Source of the DNA: CAZRNB01 sp964601355
GTDB taxonomy: Bacteria; Planctomycetota; Phycisphaerae; Sedimentisphaerales; Anaerobacaceae
DNA length: 23,741 nucleotides
Direction: 5' to 3'
NCBI GenBank assembly: GCA_964601355.1
Contig: CAZRNB010000040.1
Span: 1-23,741 of the forward strand
Part shown: positions 13,396 through 20,877 of the stretch, one piece after another
Layout: each line of letters starts with the position of its first letter
Numbering within the stretch: the stretch's first letter is position 1
Notes under the pieces: model-generated
What the model saw: only the letters and a program-made list of their open reading frames with translations
Database searches by the model: none
What the model was told of the DNA's origin: nothing
Position numbers and translations under genes: made by a program

Positions 13396-14505
13396 TTACT
13401 TTATATATCTTTCCGCACCGCTGGTTTTAACGATTTTGTCCTCTTGCTGACTTGTCATTCCCGCGGAGGCGGGAATCAATATCGCTTCGGTGTTCGGCAG
13501 TTTTTCTATTAAGGCAAGGCCCTTTTCAGCTCCCATTACGCTGATCGCCGTCGCCAAAGCATCAGCATCTGTGGCATTATCTGCGATAATAGTCACGCTG
13601 GATAGACCTTCCGCACTTGAGCCAGTTTGGCGGTTCAAAATATGGCTGAAACGTTTGCCATTTATTACTACAAACTGCTGATAATCACCACTGGTAACGA
13701 CAGCCCCTTCTTTTAATTTTAGCGTCAACAATATATCAGCTTCGGCTGTGCCAGGGATTTGAAATCCCGGATCTTTCACAGCTTTTGGGTCTTGTAAGCC
13801 GATTAACCAATCCCGCTCCGGCGAAGGCTTTTGTCGGGACGAGTTGTCTTTGCTGTGTGGTGCTGCACCAAAGCATCGGATGTGACCGCCGATATCGACC
13901 ATAGCTCCAAGAGCCCCGGCTTTTTGTGCGGCTTCGATCGCCTTATCAACGGCGTAGCCTTTTCCAATGCCGCCGAGATCCAGTCTCATACCCTCTACTG
14001 TAAAGCTGACTGTTTTATTGGTGTCATCTAATTTCAACTTCTCAAAGCCTACTTTAGCCTTGGCCTTAGCGATTTCCTCTTCGCTCGGGGCAACCTCTGT
14101 TTTTTTTGCCATGCGAAACAATTCGACCAAAGGCCCGACCGTAATATCAAAGGCTCCGTCGGTCAGTTTGCTGAACTCGATGCTTCTTTGTAAGACTTCA
14201 TAAGTCGAATCACTGACTTTAATTGCTCGCCTGAAACCCTCGCGGTTCACCAGACTAATTTCTGAATTGCTTTTGAAGTAGCTCATCAGATTGTCAACTT
14301 TATATATCTCTATAAAGGCAGCGTTAATGCACTTATAGGCTGTATTGTGATTTGCAGCTACAACGGAGACGCGTGCGAATGTCCCCATGACTATATGATG
14401 GCCGCTATCAACTACGACCGGTCCTTTGGGACTTAAAAAGTATAGCGCTGTAATAAATAGAGCACCAAGCGTAATAAGCAGAATGCGGCTATTTTTCGTA
14501 TTCAT
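13396..14505 (-). CDS. apbE: ApbE, FAD:protein FMN transferase
   Basis: ApbE transfers FMN from FAD to threonines of RnfD and RnfG, so its presence 3.5 kb from the rnf operon fits functionally. The 369-residue product (start at 14505) has an N-terminal membrane anchor (about 8-24) and works outside the cytoplasm. Family motifs are MGTFARVSV (40-48), DGAFDITVGPL (116-126), DLGGIGKGYAVD (176-187), GDYQQF (273-278), HILNRQTG (288-295) and ATDADALATA (311-320, metal-binding). An AAGGA element stands seven bases before this ATG, whereas an upstream in-frame start would add 23 unlikely residues. Residues ~342-352 (AILIPASAGMTS) are encoded by a palindromic repeat near the C-terminus. Confidence 0.93.
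   Translation of the reverse strand: MNTKNSRILLITLGALFITALYFLSPKGPVVVDSGHHIVMGTFARVSVVAANHNTAYKCINAAFIEIYKVDNLMSYFKSNSEISLVNREGFRRAIKVSDSTYEVLQRSIEFSKLTDGAFDITVGPLVELFRMAKKTEVAPSEEEIAKAKAKVGFEKLKLDDTNKTVSFTVEGMRLDLGGIGKGYAVDKAIEAAQKAGALGAMVDIGGHIRCFGAAPHSKDNSSRQKPSPERDWLIGLQDPKAVKDPGFQIPGTAEADILLTLKLKEGAVVTSGDYQQFVVINGKRFSHILNRQTGSSAEGLSSVTIIADNATDADALATAISVMGAEKGLALIEKLPNTEAILIPASAGMTSQQEDKIVKTSGAERYIK
13454..13477. repeat. Palindromic repeat inside the apbE coding sequence
   Basis: ATTCCCGC at 13457-13464 pairs exactly with GCGGGAAT at 13469-13476 around the loop GGAG. It matches the widespread 'GTCATTCCCGCG..GGCGGGAATC' repeat found in many bacterial genomes. On the coding strand it is read as IPASAGMT, the usual translation of that repeat. 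It lies near the end of apbE, after the last catalytic motif. Confidence 0.75.
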
Positions 14506-14545
14506 AAATTCCTTTTTTTCTGATGTGATAATTGATGGCCGAACA

Positions 14546-14574
14546 ATAATCAATAGAAAATAATCAACTGTCAA
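14546..14574 (-). promoter_or_regulatory. Candidate promoter of apbE
   Basis: Read on the minus strand, a perfect TTGACA (14574-14569) is separated by 17 bases from GATTAT (14551-14546). The predicted leader is about 35 bases long. It interleaves with the plus-strand promoter of the radical SAM gene. Confidence 0.45.
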
Positions 14575-14582
14575 TCTATAAT
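14554..14582 (+). promoter_or_regulatory. Candidate promoter giving a leaderless radical SAM transcript
   Basis: TAGAAA at 14554-14559 and a perfect TATAAT at 14577-14582 have a 17-base spacer. Transcription would begin at about 14589-14590, which is the GTG start codon itself. No Shine-Dalgarno sequence precedes that GTG, so leaderless translation is plausible. Confidence 0.4.
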
Positions 14583-14588
14583 GTTGCT

Positions 14589-16343
14589 GTGAAGAAAAAA
14601 GAAGTAAAAATATTAACAGAGCAGGTTGAGCGTGAATTTCTCCCTTTTGTCCGCAGGCCCAGCAGGTATATCGGCGGCGAGATAAACCAAATCAAAAAAG
14701 ACCTCTCGCAGTGCGATTTGGCCGTAGCATTGTGTTTCCCGGATGTCTATGAAGTGGCGATGTCTTATACAGGCCTTGCGATTATCTATGAAATTCTTAA
14801 TAGAATCGATTGGGTCGCTGCCGAGCGAGTTTTTGCTCCCTGGCTTGATGCTGAAGAGGTGCTGCGCCGGAAAAATATTCCGCTATCGAGTCTGGAATCT
14901 AAAGCGGCTTTGAAAAGCTTTGACATCATCGGCTTTAGCTTAACCAATGAGCTTTGTTATACCAATGTGCTTAATATGCTCGATCTTGGAGGCCTGAGTA
15001 TCCGTAGTAGCCAGCGCGATGAAAATGACCCCTTGGTCATTGCCGGTGGCGGTATGGCCAATTGCTGTGAGCCGATGGCTGAATTTATCGACCTGTTTGT
15101 ATTAGGCGAAGGCGAAGAAACCGTCGTTGAGCTTGCTGAATTGATCAGAGCCAAGAAAAAAGCAGGAGCGTCAAAGAAGGAAATTTTAATAAGCGCTTAT
15201 GAGAAATTCAACTGGGCTTATGTCCCTGCCCTTTATACAAACCGCAAGCATCAAAATGCCGTTGTTGAAGATTTTGAAAATGCTCCCGTTCCTCTTCGCC
15301 CGATAGTTCCATTTATGGAAACTGTGCACGAACGGGTCAGCGTAGAGATTATGCGCGGCTGTCCATGTCGATGCAGATTCTGCCAGGCGAGTTTCTGCCG
15401 AAGGCCGGTCCGGTATCGAAGTGTTGACAAAATCCTTGAGATTGCAAAGGCCTGTTACCACGCTACAGGATTCGATACGGTAAGTTTGCTGAGTCTATCC
15501 ACCGCTGATTATCCAAAACTTGAAGAATTGGCGTCACGGCTGCATGAATATTTTCAGGATAAGTACGTGGGCCTGTCACTACCGAGTCTCCGCGTTGACC
15601 AGCAATTAAAACTTCTGCCACAGTTAGTAACTTCGGTACGAAAAAGCGGTTTAACAATCGCAGTTGAAGCGGCGAGTGAAAGATTAAGGCGTGTTATAAA
15701 TAAGCCTCTTAAAGATGAGGATTTATTTTCCGCTGTTGAAGCGGCATACAAGGCTGGCTGGCAGAAACTAAAATTATACTTTATGGTCGGCCTGCCCGGA
15801 GAGACGCAAGATGATATAAAACGGATTGTCGAATTATCATATCAATTGGCACGCCTACGAAAGAAAATCGACGGCAAAACTGCTAACATCAATATTACCA
15901 TCAGCTGGCTTGTGCCCAAGCCGCACACGCCGTTCGGCTGGCTCGGCCAAAATCCTAAAGAATATTTCGAGCAGGCAAAGGAATTGATACTCGATGAGAA
16001 AAGAAGGCTTCGTGCAAAGTTTTTGCAGTTTAAATTTCACGATATAAACCGCATCGTGCTGGAATCAGCGATAGGCCGGGGTGACAGGGGATTGTGCGAT
16101 GTTATTGAAGCTGCCTGGAAGGCCGGTGCAAGATTTGATTTGTGGGACGAATGTTTCGACTTCGAGATATGGCGGGGTGCATTTGAAAAATTCAGATTAA
16201 ATCTCAACGAGCTTGCACAAAGAAAGTTCTATGCAAACGAGATTTTGCCCTGGGAGCATCTCGGCGGCCCAGACAAAAAGTATCTGCTTGAGCATTTCGA
16301 GAAGGCAATGGAAGAGGCGAAAGGAATTGAGAATTTAGAATGA
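14589..16343 (+). CDS. B12-binding radical SAM protein, TIGR03960 type
   Basis: The 584-residue product starts FVRRPSRYIGGEINQIKK, the signature opening of the TIGR03960 family. An N-terminal B12-binding-like domain comes next (FPDVYEVAMSY, GFSLTNELCYTN, IAGGGMANCCEP, FVLGEGEE). The radical SAM domain follows, with its 4Fe-4S cluster at Cys258/262/265 in RGCPCRCRFCQ. The C-terminal part (ISWLVPKPHTPFGWLGQ) is also family-typical. The biochemical role of this family is not established to my knowledge. In many genomes a DUF2344 partner follows or is fused, but here a repeat-filled gap follows and no partner is present. The GTG start has no ribosome-binding site. The last residues (GIENLE, stop) are written by a word repeat. 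Confidence 0.88.
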   Translation: MKKKEVKILTEQVEREFLPFVRRPSRYIGGEINQIKKDLSQCDLAVALCFPDVYEVAMSYTGLAIIYEILNRIDWVAAERVFAPWLDAEEVLRRKNIPLSSLESKAALKSFDIIGFSLTNELCYTNVLNMLDLGGLSIRSSQRDENDPLVIAGGGMANCCEPMAEFIDLFVLGEGEETVVELAELIRAKKKAGASKKEILISAYEKFNWAYVPALYTNRKHQNAVVEDFENAPVPLRPIVPFMETVHERVSVEIMRGCPCRCRFCQASFCRRPVRYRSVDKILEIAKACYHATGFDTVSLLSLSTADYPKLEELASRLHEYFQDKYVGLSLPSLRVDQQLKLLPQLVTSVRKSGLTIAVEAASERLRRVINKPLKDEDLFSAVEAAYKAGWQKLKLYFMVGLPGETQDDIKRIVELSYQLARLRKKIDGKTANINITISWLVPKPHTPFGWLGQNPKEYFEQAKELILDEKRRLRAKFLQFKFHDINRIVLESAIGRGDRGLCDVIEAAWKAGARFDLWDECFDFEIWRGAFEKFRLNLNELAQRKFYANEILPWEHLGGPDKKYLLEHFEKAMEEAKGIENLE

Positions 16344-16431
16344 AGAATGTAGAATACCACTGAAAAGCACGAAGTACTAAATTCGAAATACGAAACAATA
16401 TCGAAGTTCTAATGACCTAAGTGACGGTTCT

Positions 16432-16507
16432 TGTCATTGCGAGCGAACGAAGGGAGCGTGGCAATCGCATTTGAGATTGCTTCGTCGCTGTGCTCCTCGC
16501 AATGACA
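16432..16507. repeat. 76-base palindromic element (TGTCATTGCGAG type)
   Basis: TGTCATTGCGAG at 16432-16443 is the exact reverse complement of CTCGCAATGACA at 16496-16507. Inside, GCAATC (16461-16466) pairs with GATTGC (16475-16480). This matches a palindromic repeat known from many unrelated bacterial genomes. AATGACA (16501-16507) also pairs with TGTCATT (16513-16519), as if a second copy had begun. Confidence 0.85.
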
Positions 16508-16542
16508 TATTGTGTCATTCGTTTTTGTTTCGGATTTCGAGA

Positions 16543-16565
16543 CTTGTCCTGAGCGTAGTCGAAGG
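16543..16565. repeat. CTTGTCCTGAGC...GTCGAAGG dispersed repeat
   Basis: CTTGTCCTGAGC followed by GTAGTCGAAGG matches a short dispersed repeat that I recognise from many bacterial genomes, where it often neighbours palindromes of the TGTCATTGCGAG type, as it does here. Confidence 0.6.
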
Positions 16566-16655
16566 ATTCGATATTCATTCTTCTTCAAAAGACCCAGCCC
16601 TACTATAGATGGATTTTTAACTTTGGGAGCTTTTATTTTCCAGGTATCCTGTTTT

Positions 16656-16690
16656 CCTGATAACCTGCATCCTGATTACCTGATAACCTG
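16656..16690. repeat. CCTGATAACCTG short repeat
   Basis: CCTGATAACCTG occurs at 16656-16667 and 16679-16690, with a related CCTGATTACC at 16671-16680 between them. The period is about 11-12 bases. No function is evident. Confidence 0.55.
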
Positions 16691-16720
16691 ATTTCCCTTC
16701 GATCCCGCCATTAGTGGACC

Positions 16721-16823
16721 GCTCCCTGATGGTCGCGGCTCTGTCTTCCTTCTTCCCTCATCTATCGCCCTTCGTCCATTGTTTTATCGCTCCCTTACGG
16801 TCGCGGCTCTGTACGGTCGCGGG
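16721..16823. repeat. Direct repeat GCTCCCT..CGGTCGCGGCTCTG
   Basis: GCTCCCTGATGGTCGCGGCT at 16721-16740 (then CTG) recurs as GCTCCCTTACGGTCGCGGCT at 16789-16808 (then CTG). A third partial copy TACGGTCGCGGG follows at 16812-16823. The copies are separated by a C/T-rich spacer. It resembles the dispersed 'TCCCTNACGGTCGCGG' repeat of planctomycete genomes. Confidence 0.6.
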
Positions 16824-16838
16824 TATGTAAAGATTTAC

Positions 16839-16867
16839 TTGATTTTACCTCTGTAATCTGGTATAAT
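16839..16867 (+). promoter_or_regulatory. Candidate sigma70-type promoter of the retropepsin-like gene
   Basis: TTGATT at 16839-16844 and a perfect TATAAT at 16862-16867 are exactly 17 bases apart. The ATG at 16897 lies 29 bases after the -10 box. Confidence 0.6.
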
Positions 16868-16896
16868 ATTTTATCATAATCGGAAGCTCAAAAGCA

Positions 16897-17985
16897 ATGA
16901 AATTTGTGGTGATGAAAAATTCGTTATCCTCAATTCTGGGGATTTTATTCTTATTGGCTGGTTGCAGCACGTCCCCTTTTCAATATGTTATAGTTGACAC
17001 GCCCGATCCCGGTAGGGTGGGGCTTGCCCCACCATCTTATCGGTGGGCTAAAGCCCACCCTACCAACTGGCAATTTGATGATGAAGTTGATCGGGTCGGA
17101 GATTCTACGGAGCAAGCTGGCACGTTTTGTATGAAATACCATCCATCTTACGACACAAAACACTGCATCGTGGTTGATGGCAGCATAGCAGACAGCAAAA
17201 AAAAGTATCCTGTTGTCCTCGATACCGGAGCTTCACAGGGAATATTTGTGAACGACATCCACGTGCTTGAAAACAAACTACCTACGTATCCGATACAATC
17301 TAACAAAGACAATTCGAAAGATTACGGCATGGGGCTTTGTTACATTCCGCAGCTTCGGATAGGTCAAATGACTCTCTCAGATGTCACGTGCTGGTATTTA
17401 AAGCGGCATTTGGAGCTTAATTTTCTCGGATTGCCAATGGTTAGAGATGACTCCATTATTGTTGGGCTGAAAGCTTTACGAGAATTCCATTTCATCGTTC
17501 TCGATAACATAAATAGGGAAGTGGAATTTTCACGTGATAAGGCTTTTGAGCCTGATAAAGAGTATTTGTGGTCTCAATATCCGCTTTCAATTGAAGAAGA
17601 TAATTACGGCAATGCTTTTCTTTTTGTCCAGATTCCCATAACCGGCGAGTCAATGAAGATACAATTAGATACCGGCAGCGGAAACGGCCTATCACTTAGC
17701 GAAGTCCTCTGGGAAAAGCTATTTGGCAAGGTACAAGGCGTCAAGCTCGAAGATAGTGCAGATTTATACCCTTATATCGGCCGGCTACCCTGCAAACGAG
17801 GCGTCGTCACACAGCTTCAGGTGGGAAACAGACTAATCTCAAACGCAAAGCTATCGGTTTTCCCGGCTGACAGTCCGTTATTAAGTGACTGCGATACAAT
17901 ATTGGGAATGCATTATTTTCAGGACACTGTGATAGCCCTCGATTTCCAAAATGCAATATTATGGGTAAGAAACCAGGCACTTTGA
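16897..17985 (+). CDS. Retropepsin-like aspartic protease, lipoprotein, with an inserted repeat-coded segment
   Basis: The 362-residue product has a lipoprotein signal with lipobox LLAGC (Cys23). Two pepsin/retropepsin-type active-site motifs follow: VVLDTGAS (Asp109-Thr-Gly) and IQLDTGSG (Asp258-Thr-Gly). Each lies in a half with the usual later elements (IIVGLKALREFHFIVLD and TILGMHYFQDTVIALDF). A tandem two-domain enzyme in one chain, attached to a membrane outside the cytoplasm, is the natural reading; its substrate is unknown. Residues 39-56 are encoded by an 18-codon palindromic repeat placed between the lipobox and the first domain, in a linker where it should be tolerated. ATG 16912 is an alternative start. 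A strong promoter precedes it. Confidence 0.8.
   Translation: MKFVVMKNSLSSILGILFLLAGCSTSPFQYVIVDTPDPGRVGLAPPSYRWAKAHPTNWQFDDEVDRVGDSTEQAGTFCMKYHPSYDTKHCIVVDGSIADSKKKYPVVLDTGASQGIFVNDIHVLENKLPTYPIQSNKDNSKDYGMGLCYIPQLRIGQMTLSDVTCWYLKRHLELNFLGLPMVRDDSIIVGLKALREFHFIVLDNINREVEFSRDKAFEPDKEYLWSQYPLSIEEDNYGNAFLFVQIPITGESMKIQLDTGSGNGLSLSEVLWEKLFGKVQGVKLEDSADLYPYIGRLPCKRGVVTQLQVGNRLISNAKLSVFPADSPLLSDCDTILGMHYFQDTVIALDFQNAILWVRNQAL
17011..17064. repeat. 54-base palindrome inserted in frame within a coding sequence
   Basis: GGTAGGGTGGG (17011-17021) is the exact reverse complement of CCCACCCTACC (17054-17064). The interior can also fold as two hairpins, GGTGGGG-CTTG-CCCCACC and GGTGGGC-TAAA-GCCCACC. The motif matches a dispersed 'GGTGGGGCTTGCCCCACC' repeat usually found between genes. 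Here it starts at a codon boundary, is 18 codons long, has no stop and is read GRVGLAPPSYRWAKAHPT. Confidence 0.85.
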
Positions 17986-18010
17986 TCAATGCTCTCAAGC
18001 CTGGTTCTTA
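17966..18010. repeat. Inverted repeat spanning the stop codon of the retropepsin-like gene
   Basis: TAAGAAACCAGGC (17966-17978) pairs with GCCTGGTTCTTA (17999-18010) except for one bulged A. The 20-base loop contains the TGA stop. It could act as a 3' stabilising or weak terminating structure, but no T-run follows. Confidence 0.5.
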
Positions 18011-18340
18011 CTATTAAAATACACGCCAAGCCATCTCAGAAATACTGATAAGAGCGAGCTTATAGGACTTAACATTTCAACACTTTAAGCAGCTTACAGT
18101 TTACTCTCACTACATCTTTCAAGCAGTCCAGGCCGGCACGTTCGATAATGTATGAATTTAAGCATTATCTACCTATAAAGCAGACTTTTTCTAAACCAGC
18201 CTTTCCTTTATGACGAAAACCATTCGGGCAGATTTTATCCGCAGGAAGCGAACTTTAAACATATCAGCCTGGAGGATAGTTGAGGAACTATTGTCAGTCA
18301 TTTCCTCAAAAGAAGTTTTGCTGACGTATGTAGCGGCAGG
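17986..18340. other. 355-base gap upstream of the porin gene
   Basis: No gene is seen. Near its end TTGAGGAA (18280-18287) pairs exactly with TTCCTCAA (18302-18309), and GTCAG (18293-18297) could alternatively pair with CTGAC (18321-18325). Two mutually exclusive stems just before the start at 18341 would suit a leader with regulatory folding, but no known riboswitch consensus is recognisable. A convincing promoter was not found. Confidence 0.4.
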
Positions 18341-19687
18341 ATGAACATGGGGGATTATAGAACATTATTCGTGGTGAGGGTGATGATTACGGCTAAAAGG
18401 CAAAATGCTGCAATATGGAAACCAATATTTGCCGCGATTTTGTTGAGTCTGTTCTTTCCTGCAAGACATGCAAGCACACAAGGACAGGAAACGAAAGCTC
18501 AATCGAACTTTTTTGAAAATCTTTTCGGCCTAAACAAGCCTCGGATCAAGTACTCTCCTGCTGAAGGGCCTGTGCTTCCATACGAGGCAGTTCCCGATTG
18601 GTTCAAAGCCTGGAAAGATTTCAAGAAGCAGATGGAAGAAAAACATGGAACAAGCATAGGAATTACTCTGGATGATCATCACCAACAGATACTTAATGGA
18701 CCAGGAGCTCGCGAAGGGCGCAATCTCTTCTGGTGGAATGTGACCATTAAGCAAAAGCTCGGAGAAGATACCAAGCTCATTTTCAAAGCAAGGGGCAGCA
18801 ACGATGACGGAGAACCTCTCCCACCAAATGGAATTACGCCTCTGGTAGGTCCCAGGCTCAATCTGGATTGGGCAGCTTATGAGACAGCAGAGATGTATGT
18901 GGCAAATCTTTACGTCGAACAAAGGTTTCTGAACAAGAAGCTTCTTATCGCCTTAGGCAAGATGACCTTCCCTGAATATTTCGACGAGAACAAAGTGGCA
19001 GGCTGGGATTTCTTCTCTCACTCTTTAGCCAAAAACCATCTATTCCCGCACAGGTATCACACCATCGGTGCTTTGGGCCGCTATGATTTGTCGGATTGGC
19101 TTTATGTGCAGGCCGGCATCACCGACGCACAGGGAATCCGTTCTGAAACAGGTTTGAGAACCACCTTTTGTAACGAAGATTACTTCTTAAGCATGGGCGA
19201 GCTGGGAATAAAAACCAAAAACAGCAAAGGGCTCGAAGGCAATTATCGGTTTGATCTATGGTACGATCCACAACCATTAGCGAGGCATGACGGCGGAGGT
19301 TATGAGCGGGACACAATAGGTTTCGGTGTCAGCTTTGACCAGGCCTTAACAGAAAAGATAGGCGCTTTCCTTCGCTACGGCTGGGACGATGGACGCGTCC
19401 GGAAATTCTCAAATTACTGGAGTCTTGGAGGCACCTGGAAAGGCATTAATCCCGGCCGCGATAAGGATGTGCTCGGATTTGGCGTCGGGCAGGGAATTAC
19501 CCACCAGGACTTCCGTAAGGCCAAAAATGCGACACATACCGAAACCATCCTTGAGACTTACTACAAAATCCACATTACAGAGTGGTGTTCACTTTTGCTC
19601 GACGTCCAGACTCTGTTCAATCCCGGCACAAATGCGCACAACGATACATCTGTAATCCCAGGTTTTCGTCTTAAGATAGTTTTCTAA
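18341..19687 (+). CDS. OprB-like outer-membrane porin
   Basis: The 448-residue product has an N-terminal export signal (hydrophobic core in WKPIFAAILLSLFFPARHAS) and then alternating amphipathic strands. These include ALGKMTFPEYFDENKVAGWDFFSH, YVQAGITDAQG and FLRYGWDDGR, as in carbohydrate-selective OprB-type porins. The C-terminus ends RLKIVF with a terminal Phe, the outer-membrane barrel signal. OprB porins let sugars or other small solutes cross the outer membrane. The ATG at 18341 has an AGGA site. A later ATG at 18383 would give a more ordinary signal peptide. It opens a collinear block with a binding protein, a kinase and a TonB receptor. Confidence 0.8.
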   Translation: MNMGDYRTLFVVRVMITAKRQNAAIWKPIFAAILLSLFFPARHASTQGQETKAQSNFFENLFGLNKPRIKYSPAEGPVLPYEAVPDWFKAWKDFKKQMEEKHGTSIGITLDDHHQQILNGPGAREGRNLFWWNVTIKQKLGEDTKLIFKARGSNDDGEPLPPNGITPLVGPRLNLDWAAYETAEMYVANLYVEQRFLNKKLLIALGKMTFPEYFDENKVAGWDFFSHSLAKNHLFPHRYHTIGALGRYDLSDWLYVQAGITDAQGIRSETGLRTTFCNEDYFLSMGELGIKTKNSKGLEGNYRFDLWYDPQPLARHDGGGYERDTIGFGVSFDQALTEKIGAFLRYGWDDGRVRKFSNYWSLGGTWKGINPGRDKDVLGFGVGQGITHQDFRKAKNATHTETILETYYKIHITEWCSLLLDVQTLFNPGTNAHNDTSVIPGFRLKIVF

Positions 19688-19756
19688 TCGCATTGGCAGA
19701 CTGTATATGTCGCGGAATTTTCCGCGTATGAGAAAAAATGATAAAGGAGAAATAAG

Positions 19757-20872
19757 ATGAGTAATACTAAAAACAGTATCAATGGCAAAAAGGTCGTGGT
19801 CTTGAGCTTGCTGCTGGTCGCTCTCGGTATAGCGGCGATATTCTTCCTCCGTGGGACAACACCAAAAGCAACACGAGCCATGGTGGCCCAACAAAGCCAA
19901 GAGACATCTGCGAGTGAGTCTATTGTACCGGCCAAAAAATTTAAGATTCTCCACGTGATGAGCTATCATTCACCCTGGGAATGGACGGACCAACAGTTCC
20001 AGGGATTTAAAGATGTCCTGGGAGACCTTGACGTAGAGTATAAGGTCGTCCAGATGGATACCAAACGGCAGAGTTCCGAGCAGTGGAAGCAAAAGATTTC
20101 AGCCGAGGCGAAAACTCTTATCGACACCTGGAAGCCGGACCTGGTTTTCACAAGCGATGATGACGCCCAGACGTATGTTGCAAAGTACTATGTCAATACG
20201 GACATACCCTTTGTTTTCTGCGCGGTAAACGCCGAGCCTGAGGAATACGGGTTTGCCGGAAGTAAGAATGTCACCGGCGTTCTTGAAAGAATACACTTTG
20301 AACAGACCGTAAGGCTGCTAAAGCAGATATCGCCAGCCGTCCACAAAATAGCTATCATCACAGACCCAGGAGCGATGTGGCCCCCCATAATACAAGCGAT
20401 GAAGCAGAGCGAAAAAGACCTGCCACAAGACGTGCAAATTACAGGTTACTATGTGCTCAACACATTCCAGGAGTACAAAAATACAGTAAAAGACTGCGAG
20501 GGCAAAGCCGATGCGATAGGAATGTTAGGCGTCTTCGAGTTTAAGGATGAAAACGGTGTCAACGTGCCACTGGAGCAGGTACAGCGCTGGACGGTGGAAA
20601 ACAGCAGCCTTCCTGATTTTGCATTCTGGAAAGACCGCGTCGATAAGGGGACATTGTGCGCGGTCACGGTTTCAGGCTCAGCTCAGGGACAGGCAGCCGG
20701 TAAAATAGCTAAAAGTATATTGGTCGAAGGCCGCACTCCATCCAGTCTTCAGATGAAAGCAACCGAAAAGGGTGTACCTATTATTAACCTCGCCAGAGCC
20801 GGAAAATTAAATCTTAAACCAAGCTCGAGCGTACTCTTAACGGCTGAAGTTGTCACAAAATTTCCCTGGTAA
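19757..20872 (+). CDS. ABC-type substrate-binding protein (PF04392-like), membrane-anchored
   Basis: The 371-residue product has an N-terminal hydrophobic anchor (about 13-31), a Gln/Ser-rich linker and a periplasmic-binding-protein fold. KILHVMSYHSPWEWTDQQFQGF, the DLVFTSDDDAQTYVAKYY region, PFVFCAVNAEPEEYGF and NVTGVLERI are typical of the ABC_sub_bind (PF04392) family, whose ligands are often amino acids or sugars. There is no lipobox and no clear signal-peptidase site, so it probably stays tethered in the inner membrane. AAAGGAG precedes the ATG. No permease or ATPase gene is nearby. The kinase gene begins five bases after its stop. A sensory rather than transport role is therefore likely. 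Confidence 0.83.
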   Translation: MSNTKNSINGKKVVVLSLLLVALGIAAIFFLRGTTPKATRAMVAQQSQETSASESIVPAKKFKILHVMSYHSPWEWTDQQFQGFKDVLGDLDVEYKVVQMDTKRQSSEQWKQKISAEAKTLIDTWKPDLVFTSDDDAQTYVAKYYVNTDIPFVFCAVNAEPEEYGFAGSKNVTGVLERIHFEQTVRLLKQISPAVHKIAIITDPGAMWPPIIQAMKQSEKDLPQDVQITGYYVLNTFQEYKNTVKDCEGKADAIGMLGVFEFKDENGVNVPLEQVQRWTVENSSLPDFAFWKDRVDKGTLCAVTVSGSAQGQAAGKIAKSILVEGRTPSSLQMKATEKGVPIINLARAGKLNLKPSSSVLLTAEVVTKFPW

Positions 20873-20877
20873 TAGCT

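Larger units (their letters stand above)
16344..16838. other. Gene-free region packed with repeat families
   Basis: Nearly 500 bases without a plausible gene. From left to right it holds GAATTTAGAATGAAGAATG words (16331-16352), GAAGTACTAAATTCGAAATA words (16371-16400), a 76-base palindrome (16432-16507), the CTTGTCCTGAGC element (16543-16565), CCTGATAACCTG copies (16656-16690) and GCTCCCT..CGGTCGCGGCTCTG copies (16721-16823). At least five different short repeat types are stacked here. Confidence 0.7.

Noticed and set aside
17986..18340. Riboswitch upstream of the porin/TonB-receptor block
   Set aside because: No cobalamin, TPP, FMN or other consensus could be matched; only two short competing stems are visible.
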